This document shows positions 8,075 to 17,217 of a stretch of 64,000 nucleotides of DNA, one piece after another; position 1 is the first letter of the stretch, and each line of letters begins with the position of its first letter. The stretch is taken from NCBI GenBank assembly GCA_947565915.1, contig CANOHY010000005.1, positions 1 through 64,000 on the forward strand. The letters run 5' to 3'. The notes under the pieces are model-generated. The model ran no database searches and was not told the origin of the DNA. It saw nothing but the letters and a program-made list of their open reading frames with translations. The DNA comes from an uncultured Eggerthellaceae bacterium. Its GTDB lineage: Bacteria; Actinomycetota; Coriobacteriia; Coriobacteriales; Eggerthellaceae. A program made the translations under genes and the position numbers.

Positions 8075-9952
8075 TTACTTGCGGGAGCGGCGGAAGGCAA
8101 AGAGGATGATGGCCGCTAAGGCCGCCGCCACGACGACCAGCGCGATGCCGACGAGGACCCAATCGATTGCCGGCGCAGAGCTGTCTTCGGAGGCCGAATC
8201 GCTGCTGGCAGGACCGCTTCCCTTATGCACCTTGCCGCTGTTGCTGGACGTGGCCTGCGTTCCGGTTTGAGAATCGGCATCGTCTTCGCCCGCAGCCGCA
8301 TCGTCACCGGCGCCGCTGCCTCCATCGCCTGCAGGAGCATCATTGCCACCCCCCGCAGGAGAACCCGCATCGCTGCTTCCGGGATTGCCGGAGTTGCCCG
8401 AGCCACTGCCGCCGCCGGAGCCACTGCCGCCGCCGGAGCCCTTACCGGAACCGTCCAGCAAACCTGCACCGCCATCTGAGCCCTTGCCTGAACCGTTGCC
8501 GGAGCCACCATTGTCACCACCGCCGCCGGAGCCGCCGCCTGCATTGCCTCCGTTATCGCCGCCGGCATTTCCTCCGCTGTTTCCACCGGTGCTGCCGCCG
8601 GTGTTTCCGCCGGTGTTGCCGCCGGTATTGTCGTCGCCCCCGCCGGTTTCTTCATCGAGCGGCACCACCTCGAGCTTGAAGAGCTTGCGCTCGTCGGGAG
8701 CCGCCACGTGGCTCAACACGATATCCCAGATATCCGGCTCGTTTTCGGCCGCCTGCGTCATCACGGGAAAGACCTGCGCAAGGGGAACGAGCTGCGCCAC
8801 GGAGGGACCGCGCTTCGTCACCGACACCACCTGCACATCCGCAGGCAAGTCGAGGGAAAGGTCGGATGCGACTTGGGGCATCTTCGAGCGCGGCACCTCA
8901 ATGCGCGCATGGTTGAGCTCGTCCCAGGCAATAGCCTGATTCCCCACGCCCTTCAAAGAGAGCGCCTTTATGTAGATGAAGGGCTCCCAACACGCATAGA
9001 GCGTGACCGGGTCCTTGATGCCTGCCGGAACCTCTACAAGAGGGTCGCCGCTGCAATCCACATTGTCGTACCAGCCTTTGAAGAGATAGCCCTCGCGGCT
9101 TATGTCTGCTTCGGCGGGAAGCGTGAGCGCCGTGTCGCCCCTGTGTTCCTGAGGAGCCTCGTATCCTTCGGACCAGCTGCCGCCAGCCGTGTCGAGCACC
9201 AAGGGATATGCTGCGGCATACGGGTCGTAATCCGCAACTTTCACCGTTATCGGGTACGAGGCAAATGCTTGGTCGTTGCTCGCAACACGCACCTCGTAGC
9301 TTCCCGGCGCCACAGGCGTCGAAACATCGGTGATGGCCGTCCACGGCCCCTCGTCGGCTTCCGAGCTTTCCGCAGCTGCCGCAGATTCCGCAGCTGCCTC
9401 CCCCGCCTGCGCAGCTTCCTTCAAGGCGCGGTATTCCAAGCCTGCCTCGCACGCTGCCGACGTAACATGAATTGCGCCCTCGCCTGAGGAATTGGCCGCG
9501 ATGCCGGTGATATCAGCCGCGTAGGCATTCTCCGTCCGCGGCGGAATGTTCAAAATGACCTCGAAGGGGAACATCTTTCCATCGATCTTGGCCGACTGAT
9601 TGAACAGCACGCGGCGATATCCCAACGTCTTCACATCGCCGTTCTGGAAACGCGCGTCTTCGATGACCGGGCCCAAATCGACCGATGTGCCATCTTTGGT
9701 CAGATAGCTCAGAGGCATCGTGGTCTTCGGCTCATACCAATCGCCCGTCTTGAGGGGCAATCCCGCAGGGGGGTCGATGATGAAGCCAGGCAGGTTGGTG
9801 TTCGTGGTCGCCAGATCGTATTCCGAACCCCCCAAAAGCAGCATCTCGTTTTCGAAATCGACCGTTATGTCGATGTCGTATTCCGCCGCTGCAGGGTCTT
9901 CCACCCTCAGCATGGGATATCCCGCGCTCATGGTGCAGCCGAAATCCCACAC
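8075..9952 (-). CDS. Fragment 3: C-terminal surface-anchor part with InlB-type repeat
   Basis: About 625 aa; GTG 9952 is one codon after TAA 9956-9958, in the same frame as fragment 2. It contains a Listeria-Bacteroides (InlB B) repeat, with GYLFKGWYDN and TLYACWEP, near residues 280-320, then a Gly/Ser/Asn-rich linker, and ends in a hydrophobic helix VLVGIALVVVAAALAAII followed by the basic tail RRSRK. No LPXTG is present; retention by a stop-transfer helix is typical of related surface proteins. There is no signal peptide and no convincing ribosome site, so it is most simply the C-terminus of the interrupted protease. Confidence 0.65.
   Translation of the reverse strand: MWDFGCTMSAGYPMLRVEDPAAAEYDIDITVDFENEMLLLGGSEYDLATTNTNLPGFIIDPPAGLPLKTGDWYEPKTTMPLSYLTKDGTSVDLGPVIEDARFQNGDVKTLGYRRVLFNQSAKIDGKMFPFEVILNIPPRTENAYAADITGIAANSSGEGAIHVTSAACEAGLEYRALKEAAQAGEAAAESAAAAESSEADEGPWTAITDVSTPVAPGSYEVRVASNDQAFASYPITVKVADYDPYAAAYPLVLDTAGGSWSEGYEAPQEHRGDTALTLPAEADISREGYLFKGWYDNVDCSGDPLVEVPAGIKDPVTLYACWEPFIYIKALSLKGVGNQAIAWDELNHARIEVPRSKMPQVASDLSLDLPADVQVVSVTKRGPSVAQLVPLAQVFPVMTQAAENEPDIWDIVLSHVAAPDERKLFKLEVVPLDEETGGGDDNTGGNTGGNTGGSTGGNSGGNAGGDNGGNAGGGSGGGGDNGGSGNGSGKGSDGGAGLLDGSGKGSGGGSGSGGGSGSGNSGNPGSSDAGSPAGGGNDAPAGDGGSGAGDDAAAGEDDADSQTGTQATSSNSGKVHKGSGPASSDSASEDSSAPAIDWVLVGIALVVVAAALAAIILFAFRRSRK
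8380..8645 (-). repeat. Gly/Asn/Ser-rich low-complexity coding repeat
   Basis: Short tandem units encode GGN, GGS and GSG steps (for example NTGGNTGGSTGGNSGG). It forms the flexible cell-wall-spanning linker between the folded domains and the membrane anchor. The nearly repeated codons make it prone to length change by slippage. Confidence 0.75.
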
Positions 9953-9955
9953 GTC

Positions 9956-12900
9956 TTAGCTGAATCCGAGCGAGGTGTACAGCTCCTTGTTGTTGCGCAA
10001 GTCTGTGACGTTCTTTATCACGCTGTTGCCCGAGCGCACCATCACGATCTCGGCCGTCTTCGCCCACAGAACCCGCGAGGGGTTGGACGTGGCCATCGAC
10101 GTTCCCTGGACATACACGGCATTCTCGTAGCAGTGCGCGAAAGCCGCCGCCGAAGGGGCCGCGCTGTTTCCGAACCGCGCGCCCGCCTTGTTCTGGTTGA
10201 CGCCGGGCGAGCCCAAACCGAAGCATTCGTGGATGGCGGTGTTGGCCCCGTCGTAGGGGCAGTTCTCGTTGTTTTCGATGTCGCCTAAGACGACGCCGTT
10301 TCTCAGGTCGGATTTCGGCTGGTTGAGAGCGACGTTCGACACGCATCGCGTAAGCCGCGAAGACCTCGTGATGGCGCCCACCACGCCACCGCACCCCACG
10401 CCATAGGTGGCCAGCGTGCCCTGAACGTAGATATCGGTCAGGTCGCTGTTGAGTATGCGCCCTGCCACGAAGCCCGCATAGCACGAGCTGCCGACGGCTG
10501 CGGGATCCCCATTCGTCAGCTTGCCGTCCATCACCTGGATGCGCTCGAATTGCGAACCGGTATCGCGCTGCTCGGCGCCCGAAGCATTGATGAAGCCATC
10601 GTCGCCCGTGACGAATCCGACGCGATACTTGCCTTCAAGCTCGACATCCTTGAAATACAGGTCGGCGAACGTGCACCTATGCGTCCGCTTCGCCACCAAC
10701 GACACGCCATCGGAGCTGGCCAAAGCGCCATCCTGTATGTTGCTGGAATCGCGTATGGTGAGGTCGGTGACGTCGGCATAGGCCATGTTGCCGAAAAGGG
10801 ATGCCCCCTCAAGCCCGCTGATGGTATGGCCGTTCCCTTTGAATTCGCGGTGCAGGGCCGCCGTGCCGGCAACCATTCCCGCAATGACCGAAGACTGCTT
10901 GCTCTCGGAGGCCGCATTGGCGGCAGACCACTCGGTGAAGTCGAGGTCGCTTTCGATTTCGAACTTGCTCACGCCCTTCGAGACCATATCCGCGATCCCG
11001 ACGAAATCGTCCACCGTGTTGACCTTATGCACATACATCTCGTAGGAGATGTTCTCCCACTCGCTGTTGGTCACAGCCGCAGCCGGTTTCTGGATCAGGC
11101 TGCCCGTAAGCGTGACGTCTTTGACATAGGCATGCTTCATGTTCGCGAACAGGGTGTGCAGCGGACCGTTGCTGGAGAAGATTCGATGCCCCGCGCCATC
11201 GAATCGGCCATAGAACACGCCGGTGATTATGGGGTCGGAGTATTCCCCTTCCATGGCCGTTGCATCGATGTCGCAAGCCAGCGCATAGTTGCCGTAGGGG
11301 TCGTTGGCCACCGCCTTCAGCTCGTTGAGGTTATGGATGTAGGTGGTGGCCTTCGGGCTCTCGTCGGTATAGATGCCGTTGGTAAAATCGTTCGTCACGC
11401 GCTTCATCATGTAATAGGTGCGGGTGCGCAGCCCCTGCGATTGGGTGAGGTTGCGATCGCCCTTGCTGGCATCGGTCTTCAGCGCCACCACGAACTTGTC
11501 GACCAAGTCGTCGAAGTCGACATAGGCCAGCTTGTCTTTCCGCGCCTCTATCTCGTCCCACGTCGCAAGCTGCCACTCCTTGAACGAGTTGTAGCCGGTG
11601 ATCTTCTTCAGCTTGTCGAGGTCGCCGCCGCCCGGCCGCCCGAACTCCGCAAAGGCATCGTAGCCCTCGCGCCCGAGCATGCGATACATCTCCAGCTTGA
11701 ACGAACGCGAATCGGGATACACGCCGTTCGAGTGGATGGGATGCCACCACACCCTGCTCAAATCCGTGCCCACGTAGCCTTCCCACAGCCACGTCCACGA
11801 GCCGCTGTTGCCCAGGCCGGGCACGAGCGCGATCTGGTTGTCGTACACCTCTTCGGGCGTTTCGAATTTGCGCGTGCCGTCCACGAAAGCCGAAGCGTTC
11901 ATGGGCATGGTGGCCGCCGTGCCGTTATATTGTCTCAAAACCTGGGAGCGCGACGAGAGCACGACGGCAGTGGCGCCGCTATCAAGCGTGCTCGTGCCGT
12001 TTTGGCCATCGTAGCGCGCCTGCGTGGCCACGGCATTCTGCTCGTCTTTATCCAGGCGCAGGAATGCCTGCAGGAGCGCATAGTCGAGCATATCCCAACT
12101 TTGGTACATCTTCTTGTAGAAGTCGTCCAAGTTCTCCTTGCCGACAAGGCGGGTATGCGCAACATTGGCTGCCCTGTCGGAGGAAAGGTCGCTGTCATAC
12201 GAGAGGTTCATTATGTAGGTCATAGCCCCGCTCGACTGCGTCAGCAGGCCGTCGGTGTAGTCCTCGGTGCCGGCACGCCTGCCTTCGCTGCCGAGATAGA
12301 CATGGTTATCGAGGGCATGGGCCATCTCGTGTGACCATACGTAATACCAGCCATCCCAGAGAAGCGAGTTGTAGAAGAAGAATATGCGCTTGTAATCGAT
12401 CGAGGCATTGCTGGTCATAGCGCCCGATCCGGCCGAGTTGCTGTTATACACCAAAGACGGGTCGGTGAAATCGCGATGGAAGGGATCCACCGTGAGCTTC
12501 TTGGGCGAAGCGCCGGAATACTGGGTCTCCAGATACGTTCCTTCGCTATCCGCCTTGGACGACAGCATATCGACCGCCAGCACGCAGACAGAATTCACCC
12601 GCTGAGCTCCCACGATGCTCGCCAAAGTTGCGGCATAGCGCGATTCGGGCACAAAGCGGCTGTCCAACTTGTCTTTGAACCATGCGCGCATGTTGTCGTT
12701 CAGGGGATGGCTGCTGAAATAGACGCCTGCCGAGCCGATGGCGAGCATCATCGAGCCCACGCCGAAGTATTGGGCGCCGGGCTCCATGGTCAGCCAGAGC
12801 AGCATGAGGTCGTGATAGCGGCTCTTGCTCACCTGGTCCCAGCCGCGCCATATGAGCTGGTTGTTATCCGACACCCCTTCGAGCCTTTCCGGCTCGTATT

Positions 12901-14449
12901 CCTCATAGAACGCGATGGTGCGCATGTAGTCGGCAAACCAGTCGTTCATGTCGGTATAGCCGGTCGTGCGCTTCACCACGCTCTCCACAAGCGTGGCCGC
13001 ATTGTCGCAGCCCAAATAGTTCCATGTGACGTATTTGAGCACTTCTGAGGAGAACTTGTCGGATTTCGAGTAGCGCAGCATCTCGGAAGAGCGCACGGCT
13101 GGCGTGAGCGACAGCAGCGACAAGCCACTTCGCAGCGCGTTGCCGCGAAACGCTATGACCAGAAACGGGTTGGCGTCCTTGCGCGCGCCTATCTCGGAAT
13201 CGCCTCCGATGTCGAAACCGAGGTGCCGCTCGAAATAGGCATAGAGGAACAGCAGGTTGAACATCTTGAGCTCTTGTTCCGTCGAGCCATAAGTGTCGTT
13301 GGGGGTGGCGCTTTCCGCAGCATTGATCGTGCTTGACCACGCCGCGTGGCTCGACATGTTAGGCGCCCAATCGGGGATGTTCGACAGGAAGTTCGCCGCT
13401 ACCTCCCTGGCGTTGTTGTGCATGTTCACATCGAAGTTGTCGCGCACGTTGCGATGTATCCTCACATTTTTGTGCGTCTTGGTCACAAATGACCCGAAAT
13501 AGTCATTGAACGTTTTTGACTGGATGAAATTCGCCATGCGGTCGATGCCCGTCTGAGCCCCTTCGCCCAAGAGCCAGAAATCGGGCTGATAGAGCACGCC
13601 GGCGCTGCCCAGCGCATACGACGCCGCCAGATGCGTCTTGCCCAAAAACGACATATCCTGCGTGATGTTCGTGCCGTCGCTGAAGCACACCGTGGCACGC
13701 ACGAGATTCTGCTCGTCTCCTTCGAAGCAGCTGACCTTCATCCCGTCGGTTTCGTGGATAGGCCAAGTCTCTGTGATGGTCTTCGTGGCAAGCGGGCTGT
13801 CGGCAGAGATGGCGTTACCCGATTTCACGATGTCTTCGGCGGTGGCCAAAGGTGCCAGCTTGTAGGCATTCAGGTAGATGTTCTTGCGTGCGGCGTCATA
13901 GCCTTCGATCGATGCGAGGCTCGCCATCACCGTGTTGTCGTTGACCACGGGGCGCCCGATCGTGGCATTCGTGTTCGCGCCCCATCCGCTCACGTTCAGC
14001 TTGTTCGTCTCTTGCGAGTTTCCGTAGAGCGCCTCGAGGTATATGGCGGGGCAGTCGGCAGTGGCGGGAATCTCGAGCTTTACCACATAGCGAAGCAGCT
14101 TGATGCCATATTGGTCGCGATACCCCTCGTCAGGCAAGCGATAGCCGTCAACGATGTTCGCGAAGAACGCGGGCGCCCGGTTGCACTGCACGCGCGCAAC
14201 GTATCCTGGGTCGGGCTTGAATGTTTCCCCATCGATGTTGATGTAGGGGCGCTTTTGCCCCCATTTGTCAAAAGCCGTCACCGACTGCACATCGATAAGG
14301 CCAAGGTCGAGGGAATAGCCGCCCTCGGACGCCTGTTGGGGAGCGAACGAGAAGAAGTTGCCCTGGGCCGCCTGGTAGGGGGAGTCGTCCGAGGCCCCCG
14401 ACTCGCCCAAGGGCGTTTCCTCGTCGCGCAGTTGGGAAGACGCGGGCAT
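9956..14449 (-). CDS. Fragment 2: peptidase family M26 catalytic region with GLUG-type repeats
   Basis: About 1,497 aa between the two in-frame stops. The zinc-binding motif HEMAH is at residues about 707-711 (DNA 12317-12331), followed by a GRRAG stretch and an acidic residue (Glu about 729) as likely third ligand. This matches the arrangement of M26 IgA1/ZmpA-C proteases, where HEMTH is followed by GRR and a Glu about 20 residues on. The C-terminal third (about 1050-1497) contains YIHNLNELKAV, YGNYALACDI and a repetitive beta-rich GLUG-like region. It has no signal peptide of its own and no ribosome site before ATG 14449, so expression as an independent protein is doubtful. Confidence 0.7.
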   Translation of the reverse strand: MPASSQLRDEETPLGESGASDDSPYQAAQGNFFSFAPQQASEGGYSLDLGLIDVQSVTAFDKWGQKRPYINIDGETFKPDPGYVARVQCNRAPAFFANIVDGYRLPDEGYRDQYGIKLLRYVVKLEIPATADCPAIYLEALYGNSQETNKLNVSGWGANTNATIGRPVVNDNTVMASLASIEGYDAARKNIYLNAYKLAPLATAEDIVKSGNAISADSPLATKTITETWPIHETDGMKVSCFEGDEQNLVRATVCFSDGTNITQDMSFLGKTHLAASYALGSAGVLYQPDFWLLGEGAQTGIDRMANFIQSKTFNDYFGSFVTKTHKNVRIHRNVRDNFDVNMHNNAREVAANFLSNIPDWAPNMSSHAAWSSTINAAESATPNDTYGSTEQELKMFNLLFLYAYFERHLGFDIGGDSEIGARKDANPFLVIAFRGNALRSGLSLLSLTPAVRSSEMLRYSKSDKFSSEVLKYVTWNYLGCDNAATLVESVVKRTTGYTDMNDWFADYMRTIAFYEEYEPERLEGVSDNNQLIWRGWDQVSKSRYHDLMLLWLTMEPGAQYFGVGSMMLAIGSAGVYFSSHPLNDNMRAWFKDKLDSRFVPESRYAATLASIVGAQRVNSVCVLAVDMLSSKADSEGTYLETQYSGASPKKLTVDPFHRDFTDPSLVYNSNSAGSGAMTSNASIDYKRIFFFYNSLLWDGWYYVWSHEMAHALDNHVYLGSEGRRAGTEDYTDGLLTQSSGAMTYIMNLSYDSDLSSDRAANVAHTRLVGKENLDDFYKKMYQSWDMLDYALLQAFLRLDKDEQNAVATQARYDGQNGTSTLDSGATAVVLSSRSQVLRQYNGTAATMPMNASAFVDGTRKFETPEEVYDNQIALVPGLGNSGSWTWLWEGYVGTDLSRVWWHPIHSNGVYPDSRSFKLEMYRMLGREGYDAFAEFGRPGGGDLDKLKKITGYNSFKEWQLATWDEIEARKDKLAYVDFDDLVDKFVVALKTDASKGDRNLTQSQGLRTRTYYMMKRVTNDFTNGIYTDESPKATTYIHNLNELKAVANDPYGNYALACDIDATAMEGEYSDPIITGVFYGRFDGAGHRIFSSNGPLHTLFANMKHAYVKDVTLTGSLIQKPAAAVTNSEWENISYEMYVHKVNTVDDFVGIADMVSKGVSKFEIESDLDFTEWSAANAASESKQSSVIAGMVAGTAALHREFKGNGHTISGLEGASLFGNMAYADVTDLTIRDSSNIQDGALASSDGVSLVAKRTHRCTFADLYFKDVELEGKYRVGFVTGDDGFINASGAEQRDTGSQFERIQVMDGKLTNGDPAAVGSSCYAGFVAGRILNSDLTDIYVQGTLATYGVGCGGVVGAITRSSRLTRCVSNVALNQPKSDLRNGVVLGDIENNENCPYDGANTAIHECFGLGSPGVNQNKAGARFGNSAAPSAAAFAHCYENAVYVQGTSMATSNPSRVLWAKTAEIVMVRSGNSVIKNVTDLRNNKELYTSLGFS

Positions 14450-14920
14450 CTAGGCTTGGAAGAGCGTGAAGGGGCCCGAATCGTCTTCATCGTAGCCCAG
14501 CTGCTCAACGGCCGCCTTTCGCTGTTCCTCAAGGGGGTCGGGGTCGTCGGCATGCTCGGCTTTGAACTCCTCGTATGCGGCAGCTTCCGCTTCCTCCTGC
14601 TGCTGGAGCCGCTCGGCTTCGGCAAGCGTGGCCTCTTCGTCGGCGCAGAGGTCGCACTCCAAGGTGGCGTCCTGCGAACCATCGGGTGCTGCAGCGGACA
14701 TCTCGACATCGGCAAGCGCGGCCTGCTCATAGAGCTCGTCGGCGCCGCCGACCTCGTAGGCAACGGTTACGCGCTCGCTGCATTGGGCGGCCGCGATATC
14801 GCCAGCGCTGGAGGGAGAACCGAGATAAGGGACGCCAAGGGCAACGAGTGCTACCACGAGCACTGCCGAAACGATTGCGGTGGCCGTTTTGGCCGCTGCG
14901 GGCTTTCTCAAATTGAGCAT
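14450..14920 (-). CDS. Fragment 1 of the M26 protein: signal peptide and acidic N-terminal region
   Basis: About 156 aa ending at TAG 14450-14452. It starts MLNLRKPAAAKTATAIV, a basic n-region and a hydrophobic core (about residues 10-30) that look like a Sec signal peptide, followed by a Glu/Ala-rich, probably helical region. ATG 14920 is chosen because GAGGGA lies about 9 bases upstream and because the promoter at 14970-14998 would put the transcript start near 14963, downstream of the alternative ATG 14971. Alone it would be a small secreted peptide with no catalytic part; the next codon after the stop is an ATG in the same frame. Confidence 0.6.
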   Translation of the reverse strand: MLNLRKPAAAKTATAIVSAVLVVALVALGVPYLGSPSSAGDIAAAQCSERVTVAYEVGGADELYEQAALADVEMSAAAPDGSQDATLECDLCADEEATLAEAERLQQQEEAEAAAYEEFKAEHADDPDPLEEQRKAAVEQLGYDEDDSGPFTLFQA

Positions 14921-14969
14921 CTTTTCCGTCCCTCTAAAATGCTCAGAAGCGGTATTTCTTAAAGATGAC

Positions 14970-14998
14970 ATTTTAAAGGGTAAGTGCGCTTATATCAA
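14970..14998 (-). promoter_or_regulatory. Sigma-70-type promoter for the M26 surface protein frame
   Basis: On the minus strand, TTGATA (14998-14993) and TAAAAT (14975-14970) are separated by exactly 17 bp. The transcript start would fall near 14963, giving a leader of about 43 nt before ATG 14920. An intact promoter and ribosome site argue that the gene was active until recently or still is. Confidence 0.6.
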
Positions 14999-15283
14999 GG
15001 ATTGACCTGCCGTTATCGCGCACAACTTCATAAATTTCCCGTCATAGAATGCTCGGAGTGAGTTCGTTTGGCGCCGAATGCCGGAAACGAGACGCCAAGA
15101 ACCGATGCGCCGGGATAGGTGCTGGGGCAGGGGCTAGAGCATCGGAAGCCGATGTCGGAAACCGGAGCGAGCGCTCGGCACCGGAGGTTAACCGCCAAGG
15201 CTGAGAGGCGACCTGAGCGCCTGGCCGGACGCTTGGCATCGAAAGCAACATACCAGGTCCTGGGCGCCCGCCACTTCGCCCTT
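14999..15283. other. Intergenic region between the M26 frame and the MATE gene
   Basis: About 285 bases without a supported gene; open frames here are shadows in high-GC sequence. A short perfect hairpin (CATCGG-AAG-CCGATG, 15140-15154) is visible. No clear U-tract terminator for the MATE gene is seen. Confidence 0.5.
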
Positions 15284-16669
15284 CTATTCGCGTGCCTTGC
15301 TGAGATTGACGGATCCGTTTCCCTTTTCATCTGGGCTTTTACGATAGCCGTAGTGTCGCCCAAGCGCAATCATGAAGATGGCAGCCACGATGCACGCGGC
15401 TATCTCGGCCAGCGTCGGAGAGAACCATATGCCCTGTATGCCTATCACCAACGGCAGCAGAAGCACCGCCCCGGTCTCGAACACAAGCGTGCGCAAAAAC
15501 GAGATGATGGCGGACACCAGGCCGTTGTTCAGCGCCGTGAAGAAGGCGGACGAATAGATCGCAAAGCCCATGAACAAAAAGCAGATCGCGTAGATATGGT
15601 AGGCATCCACGGTGAGTTTGAGCAGCTGCTCATCGTAGCCCACAAAGATCTGGGAGAGCGGCCCGGCGAGCACTTGGGCGGCCACGAACATCAGCACGCT
15701 TGCAATGCCGATTATCACCAGGCTCTTGCGAAGCAGCGAGCGCATCTCCACCTTGTTCTGTGCGCCGAATTGGAAGCTCAGCAAAGGCCCCGACCCAACC
15801 GAATAGCCCATGAAGATGGCCGCGAACACCATCACCGTATACATGATCACGCCATAGGCTGCCACTCCATCTTCACCTATGAAGCGCATCAGCTGCAAGT
15901 TGTACAACACGGAAACCAGGCTCATGGCGATGTTGTTCACCATTTCCGACGAGCCGTTCAAGCACGCTTTCCCGATGACGCGCCATTGCAGCGCCGGGCG
16001 CACGAACCAGAGCGATGCCGAGCGTTTGCGCATGAAATACAGGACTGGCACAAGCCCGCCGACCACCTCGCTCACGTTGGTCGCCAGCGCAGCACCCACA
16101 AGGCCCATTCCGCACAAGCCGATAAGCACGAAATCGAGCACGATGTTCGTGAGCCCCGCACCCACGATCACCAAAAAGCCCAGCTTGGGCTTGCCTGCCG
16201 TCACAAAGAAGCTCTGGAACGCGTACTGAAGAATATAGAACGGAAGGCTGAGCATCATCATGGAGCCGTAGAGCACCGAATCGTCGAAGAATTGCCCCGA
16301 CGCGCCCATCAACGAGGCAAGCGGACCCATGGCAAGCAGGCCAATGACCGCGATGAGCACGCCGAGGAGAAACGAGAACAGCACCAGCAGCGTGAAGGAG
16401 CGGCGGGCGCGCTCGGTATCGCCTTCGCCCATGGTCTTGGCGACAAGCGCGCTTCCTCCCGTTCCGATCATCATGCCGAACGACGAGAGGATCATCACGA
16501 TGGGCATGATGAGGTTCACGGCCGCAAAGGACGTTTTTCCCGCGAAATTCGACACGAAGAACCCATCGACGATGCCATAGAGCGACGTGAACACCATCAT
16601 CGCAACAGTGGGCGCCGTAAAGCGCAGCAGCGCGCCGATCGAGAAATGCTTATGCATGTCTATCGCCAT
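15284..16669 (-). CDS. MATE family multidrug efflux transporter
   Basis: About 461 aa polytopic membrane protein with about 12 hydrophobic segments, the usual MATE size. It exports cationic or amphipathic compounds driven by Na+ or H+. N-terminal residues FTAPTVAMMVFTSLYGIVDG fit the first MATE helix, and the internal duplication of six-helix bundles is apparent. The start ATG 16669 is preferred over ATG 16780 because GAGGTT precedes it and because upstream residues belong to the marR shadow. It lies 2 bases after the marR stop, so the two genes form an operon, and the substrate is probably the ligand sensed by that regulator. The substrate cannot be read from sequence. Confidence 0.92.
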   Translation of the reverse strand: MAIDMHKHFSIGALLRFTAPTVAMMVFTSLYGIVDGFFVSNFAGKTSFAAVNLIMPIVMILSSFGMMIGTGGSALVAKTMGEGDTERARRSFTLLVLFSFLLGVLIAVIGLLAMGPLASLMGASGQFFDDSVLYGSMMMLSLPFYILQYAFQSFFVTAGKPKLGFLVIVGAGLTNIVLDFVLIGLCGMGLVGAALATNVSEVVGGLVPVLYFMRKRSASLWFVRPALQWRVIGKACLNGSSEMVNNIAMSLVSVLYNLQLMRFIGEDGVAAYGVIMYTVMVFAAIFMGYSVGSGPLLSFQFGAQNKVEMRSLLRKSLVIIGIASVLMFVAAQVLAGPLSQIFVGYDEQLLKLTVDAYHIYAICFLFMGFAIYSSAFFTALNNGLVSAIISFLRTLVFETGAVLLLPLVIGIQGIWFSPTLAEIAACIVAAIFMIALGRHYGYRKSPDEKGNGSVNLSKARE

Positions 16670-16671
16670 GA

Positions 16672-17118
16672 TCAGAACCTCAACGCCTCGAACTGGTCTG
16701 CCAGTGAATCGGTGAAGCGGGCGGTCTCTTCGACCATCCTCCGCTTCCATTGCGCATCGAAAGCATCGACCGCCTCGCATTCAGCCTCGAGCACGGGGCG
16801 AATCTTCTCATCTATCGCCTTAACGCCGGCGGCGGTGAGCCAGACCGTCTTGGAGCGGCCGCTGTCGCGAAGCTCCACGAGGCCTTTTTCCTGGAGGCGC
16901 TTGATCGACGAGCTCACCGTTTGCTTGGCGGAAAAGCTCGTGCCGCACAGCTGTTTTTGCGTTCGGCCGTCTTGCTCCATCAGGCTATACAGGATCTCGA
17001 AGGCGCAATCGGCAAAACCCGCCCTGCGAGCCACCTCGTGGTAGAGCTCGTCGGTGCGGCGGTACATCTCGTTGATGGCCGCTACCGTTTGCAGCGTGAG
17101 GTCGTCGTATTTCGCCAT
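16672..17118 (-). CDS. MarR family transcriptional regulator
   Basis: About 148 aa winged-helix regulator. The DNA-binding core includes DGRTQKQLCGTSFSAKQTVS and SSIKRLQEKGLVEL, followed by the wing with DSGRSKTVWLT. MarR proteins are dimers that repress nearby efflux genes until a ligand binds. The start ATG 17118 has a near-perfect AAAGGAGG site 9 bases upstream; the ATG 17154 alternative has none. It is first in an operon with the MATE gene and is probably autoregulated through palindromes at 17218-17261. Confidence 0.93.
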   Translation of the reverse strand: MAKYDDLTLQTVAAINEMYRRTDELYHEVARRAGFADCAFEILYSLMEQDGRTQKQLCGTSFSAKQTVSSSIKRLQEKGLVELRDSGRSKTVWLTAAGVKAIDEKIRPVLEAECEAVDAFDAQWKRRMVEETARFTDSLADQFEALRF

Positions 17119-17217
17119 GCGCCGCTTCCTCCTTTGCGTGCGTTTTGCGTACATTTTGCGTGCATCGCGCCAAACGCGACTGCTCGCCGAACGCCTTTAG
17201 CTTGCTTCTTGTCGTTA

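Larger units (their letters stand above)
8075..14920 (-). pseudogene. M26-type (IgA1-protease-like) exported zinc metallopeptidase; one frame with two in-frame stops
   Basis: A single reading frame of about 2,280 codons reads without frameshift from ATG 14920 to the stop at 8075, except for TAG at 14450-14452 and TAA at 9956-9958. Both stops are one C-to-T change away from glutamine codons (CAG, CAA). The bridged sequence at the second stop, LYTSLGFS-stop-DVWDF, resembles the unbroken SLGxxxxVWDF end of GLUG-type repeats, so the parts belong to one protein. Modules: signal peptide and acidic coiled region before the TAG; M26 metallopeptidase with HEMAH plus GLUG-type region between the stops; InlB-B-like repeat, Gly/Ser linker and C-terminal membrane anchor after the TAA. 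A recent pseudogene is the simplest view; readthrough or sequence error remain open. The three pieces are listed separately. Confidence 0.75.

Noticed and set aside
8380..8645. Tandem repeats that could suggest a CRISPR-like array
   Set aside because: The units are short, spacer-free and keep the reading frame of a Gly-rich linker.
10550..12334. A 594-codon plus-strand frame opposite the M26 protease
   Set aside because: Antisense shadow of the protease frame; no ribosome site, no recognisable domain.
15119..17044. A 641-codon plus-strand frame opposite the MATE and marR genes
   Set aside because: Shadow frame, extremely His/Gln/Arg-rich; the minus-strand genes have clear families and ribosome sites.
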